A stretch of 64,000 nt of DNA from contig NZ_JASGBP010000003.1 in NCBI RefSeq assembly GCF_030053345.1, positions 92,249-156,248 on the forward strand, given 5' to 3'. The notes beneath the pieces are model-generated. The model was not told the DNA's origin and did not search any database. It saw only the letters and a program-made list of their open reading frames with translations. Both the position numbers and the translations under genes were made by a program. The DNA comes from Flavobacterium sedimenticola (lineage in GTDB: Bacteria; Bacteroidota; Bacteroidia; Flavobacteriales; Flavobacteriaceae). How positions within the stretch are numbered: the stretch's first letter is position 1; each line of letters opens with the position of its first letter. This document shows, piece after piece, positions 43,703-52,839 of the stretch.

Positions 43703-44701
43703 ATGAAACTCATACTCCAACGATTAATCAATCACGAAACCCTCAGCCAAGAGGAAGCTAAAACCGTTTTAGTTAACATTTCAAACGGACAATACAATCC
43801 GAGTCAAATTGCATCCTTTTTAACGGTTTATATGATGCGTAATATCACCATCGAAGAGCTTTCCGGCTTCCGAGAAGCGCTTTTAGAACTTTGTATTCCC
43901 ATCGATTTCTCCACCTACAACACTATCGACTTGTGTGGCACCGGCGGTGATGGTAAAGACACGTTCAATATCTCTACACTAGCCTCTTTTGTTACAGCCG
44001 GCGCGGGAATTCAGGTCGCCAAACACGGCAACTACGGCGTTTCTTCCATATCCGGCTCCAGCAATGTAATGGAAACTTTGGGCGTGAAATTCAGTAATGA
44101 CAAAGCTTTTTTAACTAAATGTTTGGAAGAAGCCAACATCGCCATTTTACATGCGCCATTGTTCCATCCGGCTATGAAAAACGTTGGTCCGATTCGAAAA
44201 GAATTAGGCGTTAAAACCTTTTTCAACATGCTTGGTCCAATGGTCAATCCGTCGTTTCCGAAACACCAATTGGTAGGAGTCTTCAGTTTGGAGTTAGCTC
44301 GAATGTATGCGTATCTGTACCAAAACACCTCCGTAAATTACACTATTCTTCACGCTTTGGATGGTTTTGATGAGATTTCCCTAACCGCCGATGCTAAAAT
44401 CATCACCAAAGCCACCGAGAGTATTATCCGTGCCGCCGATTTCAATCTTTCTCCTCCCGCGCTCGAAGACCTCAAAGGCGGAACCACTATTGAAGAATCT
44501 GCTCGAATTTTTATGAATATCATTTCGGGCAACGGCACTAGAGCCCAACAAAATGCGGTTTGTGCCAATGCGGCTTTGGCCATCGCTACAGTGGAAAACT
44601 GTAGTATCCCGGATGCTTTTGCCAAAGCAGAAGCCAGCTTGCAATCGGGAAAAGCATTAGAAAAATTACAAAAACTTCAAAAAATAAGTCAGCTAGCATG
44701 A
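43703..44701 (+). CDS. trpD: Anthranilate phosphoribosyltransferase
   Basis: Joins anthranilate to PRPP to make phosphoribosylanthranilate. The 332-residue protein shows the glycine-rich LCGTGGDGKDTFNIST (about 72-87) that binds PRPP, the anthranilate-binding KHGNYGVSSISGSSNVME (about 107-124), and FFNMLGPMVNPSF. Length is normal. The stop overlaps the trpC start by 4 nt (ATGA), indicating translational coupling within the operon. Confidence 0.97.
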   Translation: MKLILQRLINHETLSQEEAKTVLVNISNGQYNPSQIASFLTVYMMRNITIEELSGFREALLELCIPIDFSTYNTIDLCGTGGDGKDTFNISTLASFVTAGAGIQVAKHGNYGVSSISGSSNVMETLGVKFSNDKAFLTKCLEEANIAILHAPLFHPAMKNVGPIRKELGVKTFFNMLGPMVNPSFPKHQLVGVFSLELARMYAYLYQNTSVNYTILHALDGFDEISLTADAKIITKATESIIRAADFNLSPPALEDLKGGTTIEESARIFMNIISGNGTRAQQNAVCANAALAIATVENCSIPDAFAKAEASLQSGKALEKLQKLQKISQLA

Positions 44702-45486
44702 ATATTTTAGACCAAATCATAGCGCACAAAAAAAGAGAAATTGCCTTGAAGAAAAGTGTGGTTTCTGCAAATCAATTGGAAAATAGTGAGTTATTCAATA
44801 GTCAAACTACTTCTTTGAGTAAATCGGTATTGCATTCACCTTTCGGCATTATAGCCGAACACAAGCGACGTTCGCCCTCCAAGGCCACAATCAACCACAA
44901 CCTATCATTGGAAAATGTGGTGAAAGGTTATGAAGAGGCCGGAGCGAGTGGGATTTCAGTATTGACAGACACGAAGTTCTTTGGCGGCTCATCGGACGAT
45001 TTACTATTGGCAAAAGCCTGCGTCAAAACACCTGTACTGCGCAAAGAATTCATCATCGATGAATACCAAATCATAGAATCCAAGGCGTATGGCGCCGATG
45101 CCATTTTATTGATTGCCGCGGTTTTGACCCAATCACAAATAAAATCTCTCACTGCTTTCGCACATTCCATCGCCTTAGAAGTATTGTTAGAGGTGCACAA
45201 CCAAGCGGAATTAAATAAAAGCCTGATACCCGAATTGGATATGATTGGCGTGAACAACAGAAATCTCAAAACTTTTGAAATGAATTTAGACACCAGTTTA
45301 GCCTTAGCTGATAAAATCCCGAATGATGTGGTAAAGATTTCCGAAAGCGGCTTAAACGCTGCTGAACAAGTCAAACTGCTCAAAAGCGCCGGATTCAATG
45401 GCTTTTTAATGGGTGAAACCTTCATGAAAGCTGATAATCCCGGAGTCGAATTAGAAACACTACTACAATTATTGAAAACGATATGA
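44698..45486 (+). CDS. trpC: Indole-3-glycerol phosphate synthase
   Basis: The 262-residue TIM-barrel enzyme closes the pyrrole ring to make indole-3-glycerol phosphate. Family motifs are clear: GIIAEHKRRSPSKATI (about 49-64) with the catalytic Lys, VLRKEFIIDEYQI, IGVNNRNLKTFE and the phosphate-binding SESGL near residue 215 and FLMGETFM. It is translationally coupled to trpD upstream and trpF downstream by 4-nt overlaps. It is not fused to TrpF, in contrast to enterobacteria. Confidence 0.97.
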   Translation: MNILDQIIAHKKREIALKKSVVSANQLENSELFNSQTTSLSKSVLHSPFGIIAEHKRRSPSKATINHNLSLENVVKGYEEAGASGISVLTDTKFFGGSSDDLLLAKACVKTPVLRKEFIIDEYQIIESKAYGADAILLIAAVLTQSQIKSLTAFAHSIALEVLLEVHNQAELNKSLIPELDMIGVNNRNLKTFEMNLDTSLALADKIPNDVVKISESGLNAAEQVKLLKSAGFNGFLMGETFMKADNPGVELETLLQLLKTI

Positions 45487-46109
45487 AAGTCAAAATATGC
45501 GGTATGAAATACCCTGAAAACATTAAAGAAATAGCAGCTTTACAACCCGATTATTTAGGCTTTATTTTTTACAATAAATCGCCTCGCCTATTAGAAACCG
45601 AAATTCCAATCTTGGAAAAATCCATTGTCAAAGTCGGCGTTTTTGTGAATGCAACGGTAAAAGAAATCGAAGAAGAAGCCAGACAACATCAATTGGAAAT
45701 CATTCAATTGCACGGCGGAGAAAGTCCGGATTTTTGCCGTTCCATACAAGAATTAGAACTTAAAGTAATAAAATCATTTAATATAGATAATACATTTAAT
45801 TTTAAAATTTTAGAAAATTACAAAACCTGTTGCCATTACTTTTTATTTGACACCAAAGGCAATCAATACGGCGGCAACGGAACGGTGTTCGATTGGAAGC
45901 TTATAGAGCAATATCATTTGGACAAACCGTACTTTTTAAGTGGCGGCATAGGCCTCGAAAGCATTGTTGATTTGCAATTGTTCTTCAAAACCGAATCCGC
46001 TCGACACTGTATCGCCCTCGACCTCAACAGTCGCTTTGAAACACAACCCGGCTTAAAAAACGCAAAAAGCATAAAAAAATTCATCCAAAACATAAAAGAA
46101 CAGCTATGA
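45483..46109 (+). CDS. trpF: Phosphoribosylanthranilate isomerase
   Basis: Catalyses the Amadori rearrangement of phosphoribosylanthranilate. At 208 residues it has the N-terminal [12 protein letters not shown] (catalytic Cys near residue 5), [11 protein letters not shown], the general-acid [17 protein letters not shown] (about 121-137) and the phosphate site [11 protein letters not shown] (about 150-160). Both ends overlap neighbours by 4 nt. The start ATGAAAGTC is directly coupled to the trpC stop. Confidence 0.95.
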   Translation: MKVKICGMKYPENIKEIAALQPDYLGFIFYNKSPRLLETEIPILEKSIVKVGVFVNATVKEIEEEARQHQLEIIQLHGGESPDFCRSIQELELKVIKSFNIDNTFNFKILENYKTCCHYFLFDTKGNQYGGNGTVFDWKLIEQYHLDKPYFLSGGIGLESIVDLQLFFKTESARHCIALDLNSRFETQPGLKNAKSIKKFIQNIKEQL

Positions 46110-47293
46110 AAACCACTTATAATGTTAACGAAAAAGGCTTTTACGGCGAATTCGGAGGCGCTTTTATTCCCGAAATGCTCTACCCGAATGTGGAAGCCTT
46201 GCGCCAACAGTATGTAAGCATCAGCAACGAGCCTTCGTTTCAAGACGAGTTTAAAGCGCTTTTGCGGGATTATGTCGGTCGGCCGACACCACTTTACCAT
46301 GCCAAGCGCTTATCGGAGCAATTTGGCGCTAAAATCTACCTCAAACGCGAAGACCTGTGCCATACCGGAGCACACAAAATCAATAACACCATCGGACAAA
46401 TCCTTTTGGCTAAGCGACTGGGTAAAACACGCATCATAGCCGAAACCGGTGCCGGACAACACGGCGTAGCTACCGCAACCGTTTGTGCGTTAATGGGTTT
46501 GCAATGCGTTGTTTATATGGGAGCCGTCGACATCCAACGCCAAGCCCCGAATGTCGCTCGAATGAAAATGCTGGGCGCCGAAGTTCGGGCGGCAGTCTCC
46601 GGCTCAAAAACCTTGAAAGACGCCACTAATGAAGCCATACGTGATTGGATTAGCCATCCGGAAGATACTTTTTACATCATTGGATCCGTAGTGGGCCCGC
46701 ATCCTTATCCGGACATGGTGGCCCGGTTTCAGAGTGTCATCTCAGAGGAAATTCAACAGCAATTATTGAAAAAAGAAAACCGTAAAAACCCGGACTATGT
46801 GATAGCCTGTGTGGGCGGCGGAAGCAATGCCGCCGGCGCTTTTTATCATTTTTTAGAGGAAGAAAAAGTGAAATTAATAACCGTAGAAGCCGCCGGAAAA
46901 GGGATTTACAGCGGAGAAAGTGCCGCCACCACAGCATTAGGAAAAACCGGCATTATTCACGGCAGCAAAACCTTATTGATGCAAACCAATGACGGACAAA
47001 TTACTGAACCCTATTCGATTTCGGCCGGCTTGGATTATCCCGGAATTGGTCCGCTACATGCCCATTTATACCAAACCCGAAGAGCTGAATTTATCGCTAT
47101 ATCCGACGAAGAAGCGATGCAAGCCGGGAAATCATTAGCCCAAACCGAAGGCATCATTCCAGCCCTAGAAACGGCTCATGCCTTTGCCGTTTTGAAGCAG
47201 AAAAAATTCCGACCCGAAGACATAGTAGTTATTAATTTATCGGGGCGCGGCGACAAAGATTTGAATACTTATACAAACCATTATGACTTATAA
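46106..47293 (+). CDS. trpB: Tryptophan synthase beta chain
   Basis: PLP-dependent condensation of indole with serine. The 395-residue protein is TrpB1-type: [13 protein letters not shown] at the N-terminus, PLP lysine in [13 protein letters not shown] (Lys91), [13 protein letters not shown] (about 115-127), the PLP phosphate loop [11 protein letters not shown] (about 233-243) and the late GRGDKDL. It overlaps trpF by 4 nt and precedes trpA by 3 bp, the usual pairing for the channelled alpha-beta complex. Confidence 0.97.
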   Translation: MKTTYNVNEKGFYGEFGGAFIPEMLYPNVEALRQQYVSISNEPSFQDEFKALLRDYVGRPTPLYHAKRLSEQFGAKIYLKREDLCHTGAHKINNTIGQILLAKRLGKTRIIAETGAGQHGVATATVCALMGLQCVVYMGAVDIQRQAPNVARMKMLGAEVRAAVSGSKTLKDATNEAIRDWISHPEDTFYIIGSVVGPHPYPDMVARFQSVISEEIQQQLLKKENRKNPDYVIACVGGGSNAAGAFYHFLEEEKVKLITVEAAGKGIYSGESAATTALGKTGIIHGSKTLLMQTNDGQITEPYSISAGLDYPGIGPLHAHLYQTRRAEFIAISDEEAMQAGKSLAQTEGIIPALETAHAFAVLKQKKFRPEDIVVINLSGRGDKDLNTYTNHYDL

Positions 47294-47296
47294 AAA

Positions 47297-48058
47297 ATGA
47301 ACCGGATTCAACAACAATTATCAGTAAAAAATAAAATTCTATCTATTTATTTTACAGCAGGCTTTCCTAATTTAAACGACACTAAAAGTTTAATTAAAGA
47401 ATTAGCCGAAAGCGGAGTGGATCTCATTGAAATCGGACTGCCTTTCAGCGATCCTTTGGCGGACGGACCAACCATACAATCAAGCTCTATGCAGGCCTTA
47501 AAAAATGGCATGACAACCGTCTTGCTTTTTGAGCAATTGGAAGGTATCAGAGACACTGTAGACATTCCGTTAGTCATAATGGGATATTTTAACCCAATGC
47601 TGCAATTCGGCATGGAAAACTTCCTAAAAGCCTGTCAAAAAACCGGTGTCGACGGCTTGATAATACCCGATTTGCCTTTGGAAATCTACCTTTCTGATTA
47701 CAAGGCGCTTTTCGAATCCTACGGCATTGAAATGATATTTCTTATCACGCCGCAGACTTCTGAGGAAAGAATCCGTATGATTGACACACACACCCATGGA
47801 TTTATTTACATGGTGAGCAGTGACGGCGTAACCGGAAGCAAAGAGCGATTTGAGAAAAAGCAGGAGCAGTATTTTGAAAGAATTGCTCGAATGAATTTGA
47901 AAAATCCGCAATTAATTGGCTTCGGCATCAGCAACAAAACCACCTTTCAACAAGCCACAAAGCATCAAAAAGGAGCCATCATCGGTAGTAGTTTTATCCA
48001 ATTTATTTCCAAAAACAAAGCTGACAACGTTTCTGATTTTATCAAAAATATGCTTTAG
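47297..48058 (+). CDS. trpA: Tryptophan synthase alpha chain
   Basis: Cleaves indole-3-glycerol phosphate to indole and glyceraldehyde-3-phosphate. The 253-residue TIM barrel contains IEIGLPFSDPLADGPTIQ with catalytic Glu45 and Asp56, then IPDLPLEIY, FIYMVSSDGVTGSK and the phosphate site GFGISNK and IGSSFIQ. It is the last trp gene; after it come 198 bp without a gene and no strong terminator, only a weak GC-rich stem before a T-run around 48133-48155. Confidence 0.97.
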   Translation: MNRIQQQLSVKNKILSIYFTAGFPNLNDTKSLIKELAESGVDLIEIGLPFSDPLADGPTIQSSSMQALKNGMTTVLLFEQLEGIRDTVDIPLVIMGYFNPMLQFGMENFLKACQKTGVDGLIIPDLPLEIYLSDYKALFESYGIEMIFLITPQTSEERIRMIDTHTHGFIYMVSSDGVTGSKERFEKKQEQYFERIARMNLKNPQLIGFGISNKTTFQQATKHQKGAIIGSSFIQFISKNKADNVSDFIKNML

Positions 48059-48180
48059 GTAATTTAACACATATGCTTGGAAAACAATTTTTTAAGATAT
48101 TAATATAGATTTTACTTATACTGAATAATTTCAAGGACTAGGCATGGCCCTTTTTAATGTAATTACTTAGTTATTAACAA

Positions 48181-48215
48181 TTTGCGCTGTTTTTAGAAAC
48201 AATTTCCTAAATTTG
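48181..48215 (+). promoter_or_regulatory. Probable promoter of the gene at 48257
   Basis: TTTG (48181-48184), a 23-nt spacer and TAAATTTG (48208-48215) fit the flavobacterial promoter, although the spacer is at the long end. It suggests independent transcription after the trp operon. Confidence 0.5.
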
Positions 48216-48256
48216 GATTTAGACAGTCAACAACAACCAACTAAAACACTTTAATC

Positions 48257-48604
48257 ATGGGACTTTTTAACAATCACGAAAAGAAAGTAATTGCAGAGCT
48301 TTGCAAAAAAAGTGAAGACATCAGCAATGATATCAGCAAAGAGATTAATGAGCTTCTTGATGATTTAAAAACAGAGTATGAAGAGAATAAAATTGTACTG
48401 AAAGAATTCAATGATTTTGTAAGTGAACTTGAAGAAAAACTTTCCCCACAGGACATTGAAAAATTACATTCCTTTTCCTCTCGCCTATACAAAGTAAAAC
48501 GTTGTGCTAAAAAAGGGGTTGAAGCCATGAGAGAACTGGCCAGAGATCAAAGGAAAGCCACAAACGAAACGCTTAGAGAATACCAACAATACCTATACCA
48601 CTAA
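48257..48604 (+). CDS. Small helical, coiled-coil-like protein of unknown function
   Basis: The 115-residue cytosolic protein (MGLFNNHEKKVIAELCKKS...) is almost all Lys, Glu, Asp and Leu, predicting two or three long amphipathic helices (about 10-75 and 80-110). No signal peptide, membrane segment or enzyme motif is visible. It has its own probable promoter and ends 2 bp before the convergent yaaA stop. No family is recognised; a structural or regulatory binding protein is possible. Confidence 0.6.
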   Translation: MGLFNNHEKKVIAELCKKSEDISNDISKEINELLDDLKTEYEENKIVLKEFNDFVSELEEKLSPQDIEKLHSFSSRLYKVKRCAKKGVEAMRELARDQRKATNETLREYQQYLYH

Positions 48605-48606
48605 AA

Positions 48607-49365
48607 TTATCGGGTAAAAACCAACGTATTGCCTTTACTCAAATTGGCATCAAAGGCGTAGCCTTCATAGTTGAACCCTTTTAAATCATCAATTGTTTCG
48701 GCTTGGGTGTCTAGTATGTAGCGCACCATCATTCCTCTTGCTTTTTTGGCAAAAAAGCTAATCATCTTGAGTTGGCCATCTTTATAATCTTTAAATTCAG
48801 GCGTAATCACCGGAACTTTAAGGGCTTTGGCATCTACGGCACTAAAGTACTCGTTGCTGGCTAAATTGATAAAAAGTTCGTCTTTGTTTAGCTCGTTGTT
48901 AAGTTCTTTGGTGATGGCTTTTTTCCAAAACTCATACAGGTTTTTACTCTTTCCTATCGGCAGGGATGTTCCCATTTCCAATCGGTATGCCTGAATTAAG
49001 TCGAGTGGTTTCAACAAACCGTATAGTCCCGATAAAATTCGCAATCGATCCTGAAGCAAAGCTTCCTTTTCATTTGGCAACGAATACACATCCAAACCTG
49101 TATACACATCGCCGTCAAACACATACACCGCCTGACGCGCATTTTCGGGGGTAAAAGGCGTATGCCACTCCTGATTGCGCTGCCAGTTGAGTTCGGCTAA
49201 TTTTTCTGAAATATCCATCAATTCCGATAATTGTTTGGGGTTCTTTTTCTTGAGTGTTTTCTGAATGGTTTCGGCTTGCTTTAAGAAAAGAGGCTCCGTA
49301 AAAGTATGGGTTGGAATAGCTCTTTCAAAATTCAACGACTTGGCAGGCGAAATAACAATTTTCAT
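48607..49365 (-). CDS. yaaA: Peroxide stress protein YaaA (UPF0246)
   Basis: The 252-residue cytosolic protein opens MKIVISPAKSLNFE, the YaaA N-terminus. The upstream in-frame start is not family-like. It carries the conserved YVFDGDVYTGLD (about 79-90), ILSGLYGLLKPLDLIQAYRLEMG (about 104-126), NLASNEYF and the C-terminal KKARGMMVRY. YaaA limits intracellular iron and DNA damage during hydrogen peroxide stress. A gap of about 200 bp upstream carries its promoter. Confidence 0.94.
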   Translation of the reverse strand: MKIVISPAKSLNFERAIPTHTFTEPLFLKQAETIQKTLKKKNPKQLSELMDISEKLAELNWQRNQEWHTPFTPENARQAVYVFDGDVYTGLDVYSLPNEKEALLQDRLRILSGLYGLLKPLDLIQAYRLEMGTSLPIGKSKNLYEFWKKAITKELNNELNKDELFINLASNEYFSAVDAKALKVPVITPEFKDYKDGQLKMISFFAKKARGMMVRYILDTQAETIDDLKGFNYEGYAFDANLSKGNTLVFTR

Positions 49366-49570
49366 AGTCAGCGATTTATTGTGATTCAAAAATACAAATT
49401 CAATACCGAAAACTACTTACGATAAAATGAATAGTTTCGATGTGACAATTGGCAAATTTGATACTTATAATTCTGTAACGCTTCCCTAAAATCATATAAC
49501 AATCTAAAAACCTGTCCGTCATAAATTTGAAATACTGATAAAAACTATTCCTGTCTTTAAATTTTACACT

Positions 49571-50026
49571 ATGAAAAGAATAATATGGGTTTGTGTTGTA
49601 CTACTGTTGATTTCCTGTAAAAGCAAAAATGCGGCTGCAGACAAAACCATCTCCATTGTAAAACCCGAGGAAGTGGAATTGATTAAAAAAAACAGAGCGC
49701 AAGATTTGGGAAAACGATTATTGGAAACCTGTAATACTTCACGATTCAAAGCATTCAGCAGCACCGAAGCCACCGAAAAGGTCCGACAAAACGCTAATAA
49801 AGAGAAGATCGCCGCGGTTTGTAAAAAAATCAATCAACGCAACGGCCGATTTTTGGGCATTAACCTCATCGAAATTACCTACAACAAGCTGACTGATGAA
49901 CATGTTTTTCATTACAACATCAATTATGAAAAAAAATACTTCAAACGGGAATTGTATGTCACAGTCAATGCCGAGAATAAAGTTTCGGCCATTTCAACCA
50001 AAGAGGTTGCACCTACCCCTATGTAA
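49571..50026 (+). CDS. Small lipoprotein of unknown function
   Basis: A 151-residue lipoprotein (lipobox LISC, Cys16) followed by a short linker. Residues 35-60 are basic and helical; the rest (about 80-140) is predicted alpha/beta with a LTDEHVFHYNINYEKKYFKREL segment suggesting strands. No family motif is recognised. TAAATTTG at 49522-49529 could be a -7 element. The gene is isolated and lies upstream of the YitT-family gene by 91 bp. Confidence 0.6.
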   Translation: MKRIIWVCVVLLLISCKSKNAAADKTISIVKPEEVELIKKNRAQDLGKRLLETCNTSRFKAFSSTEATEKVRQNANKEKIAAVCKKINQRNGRFLGINLIEITYNKLTDEHVFHYNINYEKKYFKRELYVTVNAENKVSAISTKEVAPTPM

Positions 50027-50117
50027 AAACATCGTTAAAAGGGTTTGAATTCTATCAAATTGTTGTAACTTGACCAAGCAATTATTTAATTACTTACAAG
50101 CCTAAATTCAACGGTTT

Positions 50118-51092
50118 ATGAATTCACTCTGGGAAAAAATCATCATTCAAACCATTCTTAAGAAGCCCAAAAAGGGTGGTAAAGAAAAAGTTTATTCCAA
50201 ATATGAACTTGCTAAAGGGTACCGAGAGTTCGTTATTTTAGCCAAACGCAACAGCAAAGACTTTTTTCTGATTACGATTGGCATTTTTTCAGCCTCATTT
50301 GGCTTTAAGGGTTTTTTACTCACCAATCATTTTATAGATGGCGGTGCCACCGGAATTTCGTTATTGATTTCATTTTTAACTAAAATTCCACTGTACATGC
50401 TCATCATTGCGGTTAATATTCCTTTTATTATTTTAGGGTATAAAGTAATGGGGAAAGCTTTTGCCATCAAAACGGCTCTGGCAATAACCGGCCTTTCCTT
50501 CTGCTTGGCTACAGTTACCTTTCCGAATGTGACCAACGATAATTTGTTGGTGGCTATTTTTGGCGGTTTTTTTCTCGGAGCCGGAATAGGGTTATCTGTT
50601 CGAGGCGGTGCCGTAATTGACGGTACCGAAGTATTAGCCATCTTCTTGAGCCGAAAACTTGGCACAACCATAGGCGACATCATTGTCGTCATTAATGTAA
50701 TTATATTTTCAACCGCCGCCTATTTTTTAGGTATTGAAGTAGCGATGTATTCGATGATTACCTATTTGGCAGCTTCCAAAACACTCGACTTTTTGGTAGA
50801 GGGTATCGATGAATACATAGGTGTAACCATTGTTTCTTCTAAAAGTAACGAAATCCGACAAATGATTATTGAAGTCATGGGTCGAGGCGTTACGGTATAT
50901 AGTGGGAAGCGAGGTTACGGTAAAAGAGGCGAAACTAAAGAAGTCGAAATTATCTACACGGTAATTACACGATTAGAACTCAATAAGCTCAATACTGAAA
51001 TAGAAAAAATAGAACCCACGGCCTTTGTGGTGATGAACAGTATCAAAGATACCAAAGGCGGTATGATTAAGAAAAGACCTTTAAAGCATTAA
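50118..51092 (+). CDS. YitT family membrane protein (DUF161 + DUF2179)
   Basis: The 324-residue protein has an N-terminal cytoplasmic extension of about 40 residues, an unusual feature, then a five-to-six-helix YitT membrane domain (about 50-225) with GGATGISLLISF and LGAGIGLSVRGGAVIDGTEVLA, and a C-terminal DUF2179 ferredoxin-like domain (about 235-315) with GRGVTVYSGKRGYG. The family may bind ligands and has no established transport activity. Confidence 0.88.
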   Translation: MNSLWEKIIIQTILKKPKKGGKEKVYSKYELAKGYREFVILAKRNSKDFFLITIGIFSASFGFKGFLLTNHFIDGGATGISLLISFLTKIPLYMLIIAVNIPFIILGYKVMGKAFAIKTALAITGLSFCLATVTFPNVTNDNLLVAIFGGFFLGAGIGLSVRGGAVIDGTEVLAIFLSRKLGTTIGDIIVVINVIIFSTAAYFLGIEVAMYSMITYLAASKTLDFLVEGIDEYIGVTIVSSKSNEIRQMIIEVMGRGVTVYSGKRGYGKRGETKEVEIIYTVITRLELNKLNTEIEKIEPTAFVVMNSIKDTKGGMIKKRPLKH

Positions 51093-51161
51093 CCGCTTTT
51101 TACAATTGAAATTCCGTTTGGTTCAAAGTAATAAATTTCCGGATACGGCACTTTTAATATC

Positions 51162-51794
51162 ATGAAACATCGAAAACAAACCGTCCGGGAAGAAACCACT
51201 AACACACTCTCTCATGCTGTTGGCGTTTTGTTTTGCTTAACCGTGATGCCATGGGTATTAACACAAGTATACCGTTCCCATGATCTTAAAACTTTTTATT
51301 CGGTCACAGCTTTCACCGTTGGAATGTTTCTGGTGTACAGTTGTTCTACGCTATACCACTATGTCCGAAGGGAAAAAACCAAAAATTGGCTTCAAATTGC
51401 CGATCACATCAGCATTTATTTCTTAATTGCCGGAACGTATACCCCTTTGATGATTAGATACCTTCCGCCATCAACAGCTTTTATTTTTCTTACGACCATG
51501 TGGAGTATGGTATTCCTGGGAACCTTGTTTAAAATTTTCTTTATCGGTAAATTCGAGTGGTTTTCGGTAGTGTTGTATTTAACTATGGGTTGGATGCTGA
51601 TTTTTGTGATAAAACCGCTAATACAAAACATTCCTATTGCCATTTTTTGGTGGATTTTAAGTGGTGGGGTGAGCTACACCGTCGGGGTTTATTTTTATAT
51701 AAAAAGTCACAAACTATACTATCACACCATTTGGCATATTTTTGTTTTATTGGGAACCTTGATGCATTTTATCGCTATTTATAAAAGTATCTAA
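51162..51794 (+). CDS. Hemolysin III / PAQR family membrane protein
   Basis: The 210-residue protein has seven predicted helices and the HlyIII motifs: EETTNTLSHAVGVLFC at the N-terminus (with the first His), CSTLYHYV (about 61-68), ADHISIYFLIAGTYTPL (about 81-97) and the late TIWHIFVLLGTLMHF (about 190-204). These His residues form a metal site in PAQR-type proteins. The name hemolysin is historical; activity here is unknown. It begins 69 bp after YitT and is followed 3 bp later by the TSUP gene. Confidence 0.9.
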   Translation: MKHRKQTVREETTNTLSHAVGVLFCLTVMPWVLTQVYRSHDLKTFYSVTAFTVGMFLVYSCSTLYHYVRREKTKNWLQIADHISIYFLIAGTYTPLMIRYLPPSTAFIFLTTMWSMVFLGTLFKIFFIGKFEWFSVVLYLTMGWMLIFVIKPLIQNIPIAIFWWILSGGVSYTVGVYFYIKSHKLYYHTIWHIFVLLGTLMHFIAIYKSI

Positions 51795-51797
51795 CAC

Positions 51798-52571
51798 ATG
51801 GAAATTGCAGTTATTTCAATTATTGCCTTTGCTGTTGCCATCCTAACTTTCTTTTCAGGATTTGGTTTGGGAACCATACTAACGCCGGTATTCATGCTGT
51901 TTTTTCCGGTCAATACTGCTATAGGATTAACCGGTGTGGTTCATTTTTTAAATAATATTTTTAAGTTTCTTTTAGTGGGAAAAAAAGCGGACAAGCAAGT
52001 GTTACTCCGATTTGGAATTCCGGCTGTTGCAGCAGCGTTGTTGGGTTCCTGGCTGTTGCTCAACATCCCTGATTGGAAGCCTTTGTTCACTTATGTTCTC
52101 TGGAATAAAATGATTGAAGTTTATCCGGTAAAATTTATGATTGCCTTATTATTGATGCTCTTTGCGGTAATCGACTTGATTCCGTATTTCGAGAAACTGG
52201 AATTCGGTAAAGAAAAACTTCCTTTAGGTGGTATCCTAAGTGGTTTTTTTGGAGGATTGTCCGGTGTTCAGGGCGCGCTTCGCAGTGCGTTTCTCATCAG
52301 AGCCGGATTGTCTAAAGAGTCGTTTATAGCTACTACAGTGGTTGTCTCCACTTGTGTAGACTTCACGCGGTTGAGTATCTACGCCACACGATTTGATCGT
52401 GCGGGTCTGACAGAAAATCTGCCTTTAGTTATTTCTGCAACTGTATCGGCCATTGCGGGTGCCATCATAGGCAATAAATTATTAAAGAAAGTTACTTTTC
52501 AGTTCGTTAAAATTACGGTTGCTTTATTACTCATTCTCATTTCAACAGGATTAGGTTTGGGATTGATATAG
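51798..52571 (+). CDS. TSUP-family permease (TauE/SafE)
   Basis: The 257-residue membrane protein has about seven to eight helices and the TauE/SafE pattern: an N-terminal SGFGLGTILTPVFMLFFP (about 21-38), GLTGVVHFLNN, then GGILSGFFGGLSGVQGALRS (about 146-165), the repeated glycine-rich motif. Members export sulfite, sulfoacetate or other organosulfur anions; the substrate cannot be inferred. The gene is 3 bp downstream of the HlyIII-like gene. Confidence 0.88.
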   Translation: MEIAVISIIAFAVAILTFFSGFGLGTILTPVFMLFFPVNTAIGLTGVVHFLNNIFKFLLVGKKADKQVLLRFGIPAVAAALLGSWLLLNIPDWKPLFTYVLWNKMIEVYPVKFMIALLLMLFAVIDLIPYFEKLEFGKEKLPLGGILSGFFGGLSGVQGALRSAFLIRAGLSKESFIATTVVVSTCVDFTRLSIYATRFDRAGLTENLPLVISATVSAIAGAIIGNKLLKKVTFQFVKITVALLLILISTGLGLGLI

Positions 52572-52662
52572 GATTTCAATTGAAACTCTTAACGTTTTTA
52601 TAACTCATTGAAAACAAACATACTAATAAAATTTTTAGTACCTTTATTAAAAATAAATTGTG

Positions 52663-52830
52663 TTGGAAATCAATTGGGTAATTATCGGAATTGTTGTGGT
52701 ATTTGGTTTAGGATTGGTGGCTTATTTAATTAGACAAAATCAAAAAGACCAGGAAAAAGTCAATCGTCATTTTAATAGCGACTTCCCCAGTAATTTAGAA
52801 GAGGAAGATGAGTTAAACAACGATAGATAA
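52663..52830 (+). CDS. Small single-pass membrane protein
   Basis: A short frame ending at 52830 encodes about 55 residues, starting from TTG at 52663 (LEINWVIIG) or GTG at 52660. One hydrophobic helix (about 5-25) is followed by a charged tail rich in Asp, Glu and Lys. I recall similarly short proteins beginning MEINW in flavobacteria, with no known function. The convergent SLC13 gene ends 10 bp later. The start codon is non-ATG in either case. Confidence 0.5.
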   Translation: MEINWVIIGIVVVFGLGLVAYLIRQNQKDQEKVNRHFNSDFPSNLEEEDELNNDR

Positions 52831-52839
52831 AAAAACCGA

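Noticed and set aside
48130-48160. Possible terminator after trpA (GC-rich stem before CCCTTTTT)
   Set aside because: The stem is short and imperfect, so it is noted only in the trpA entry and not called as a terminator.
51162-51794. Haemolytic virulence factor
   Set aside because: The HlyIII name is historical; PAQR-type proteins are widespread housekeeping membrane proteins and nothing here indicates lytic activity.
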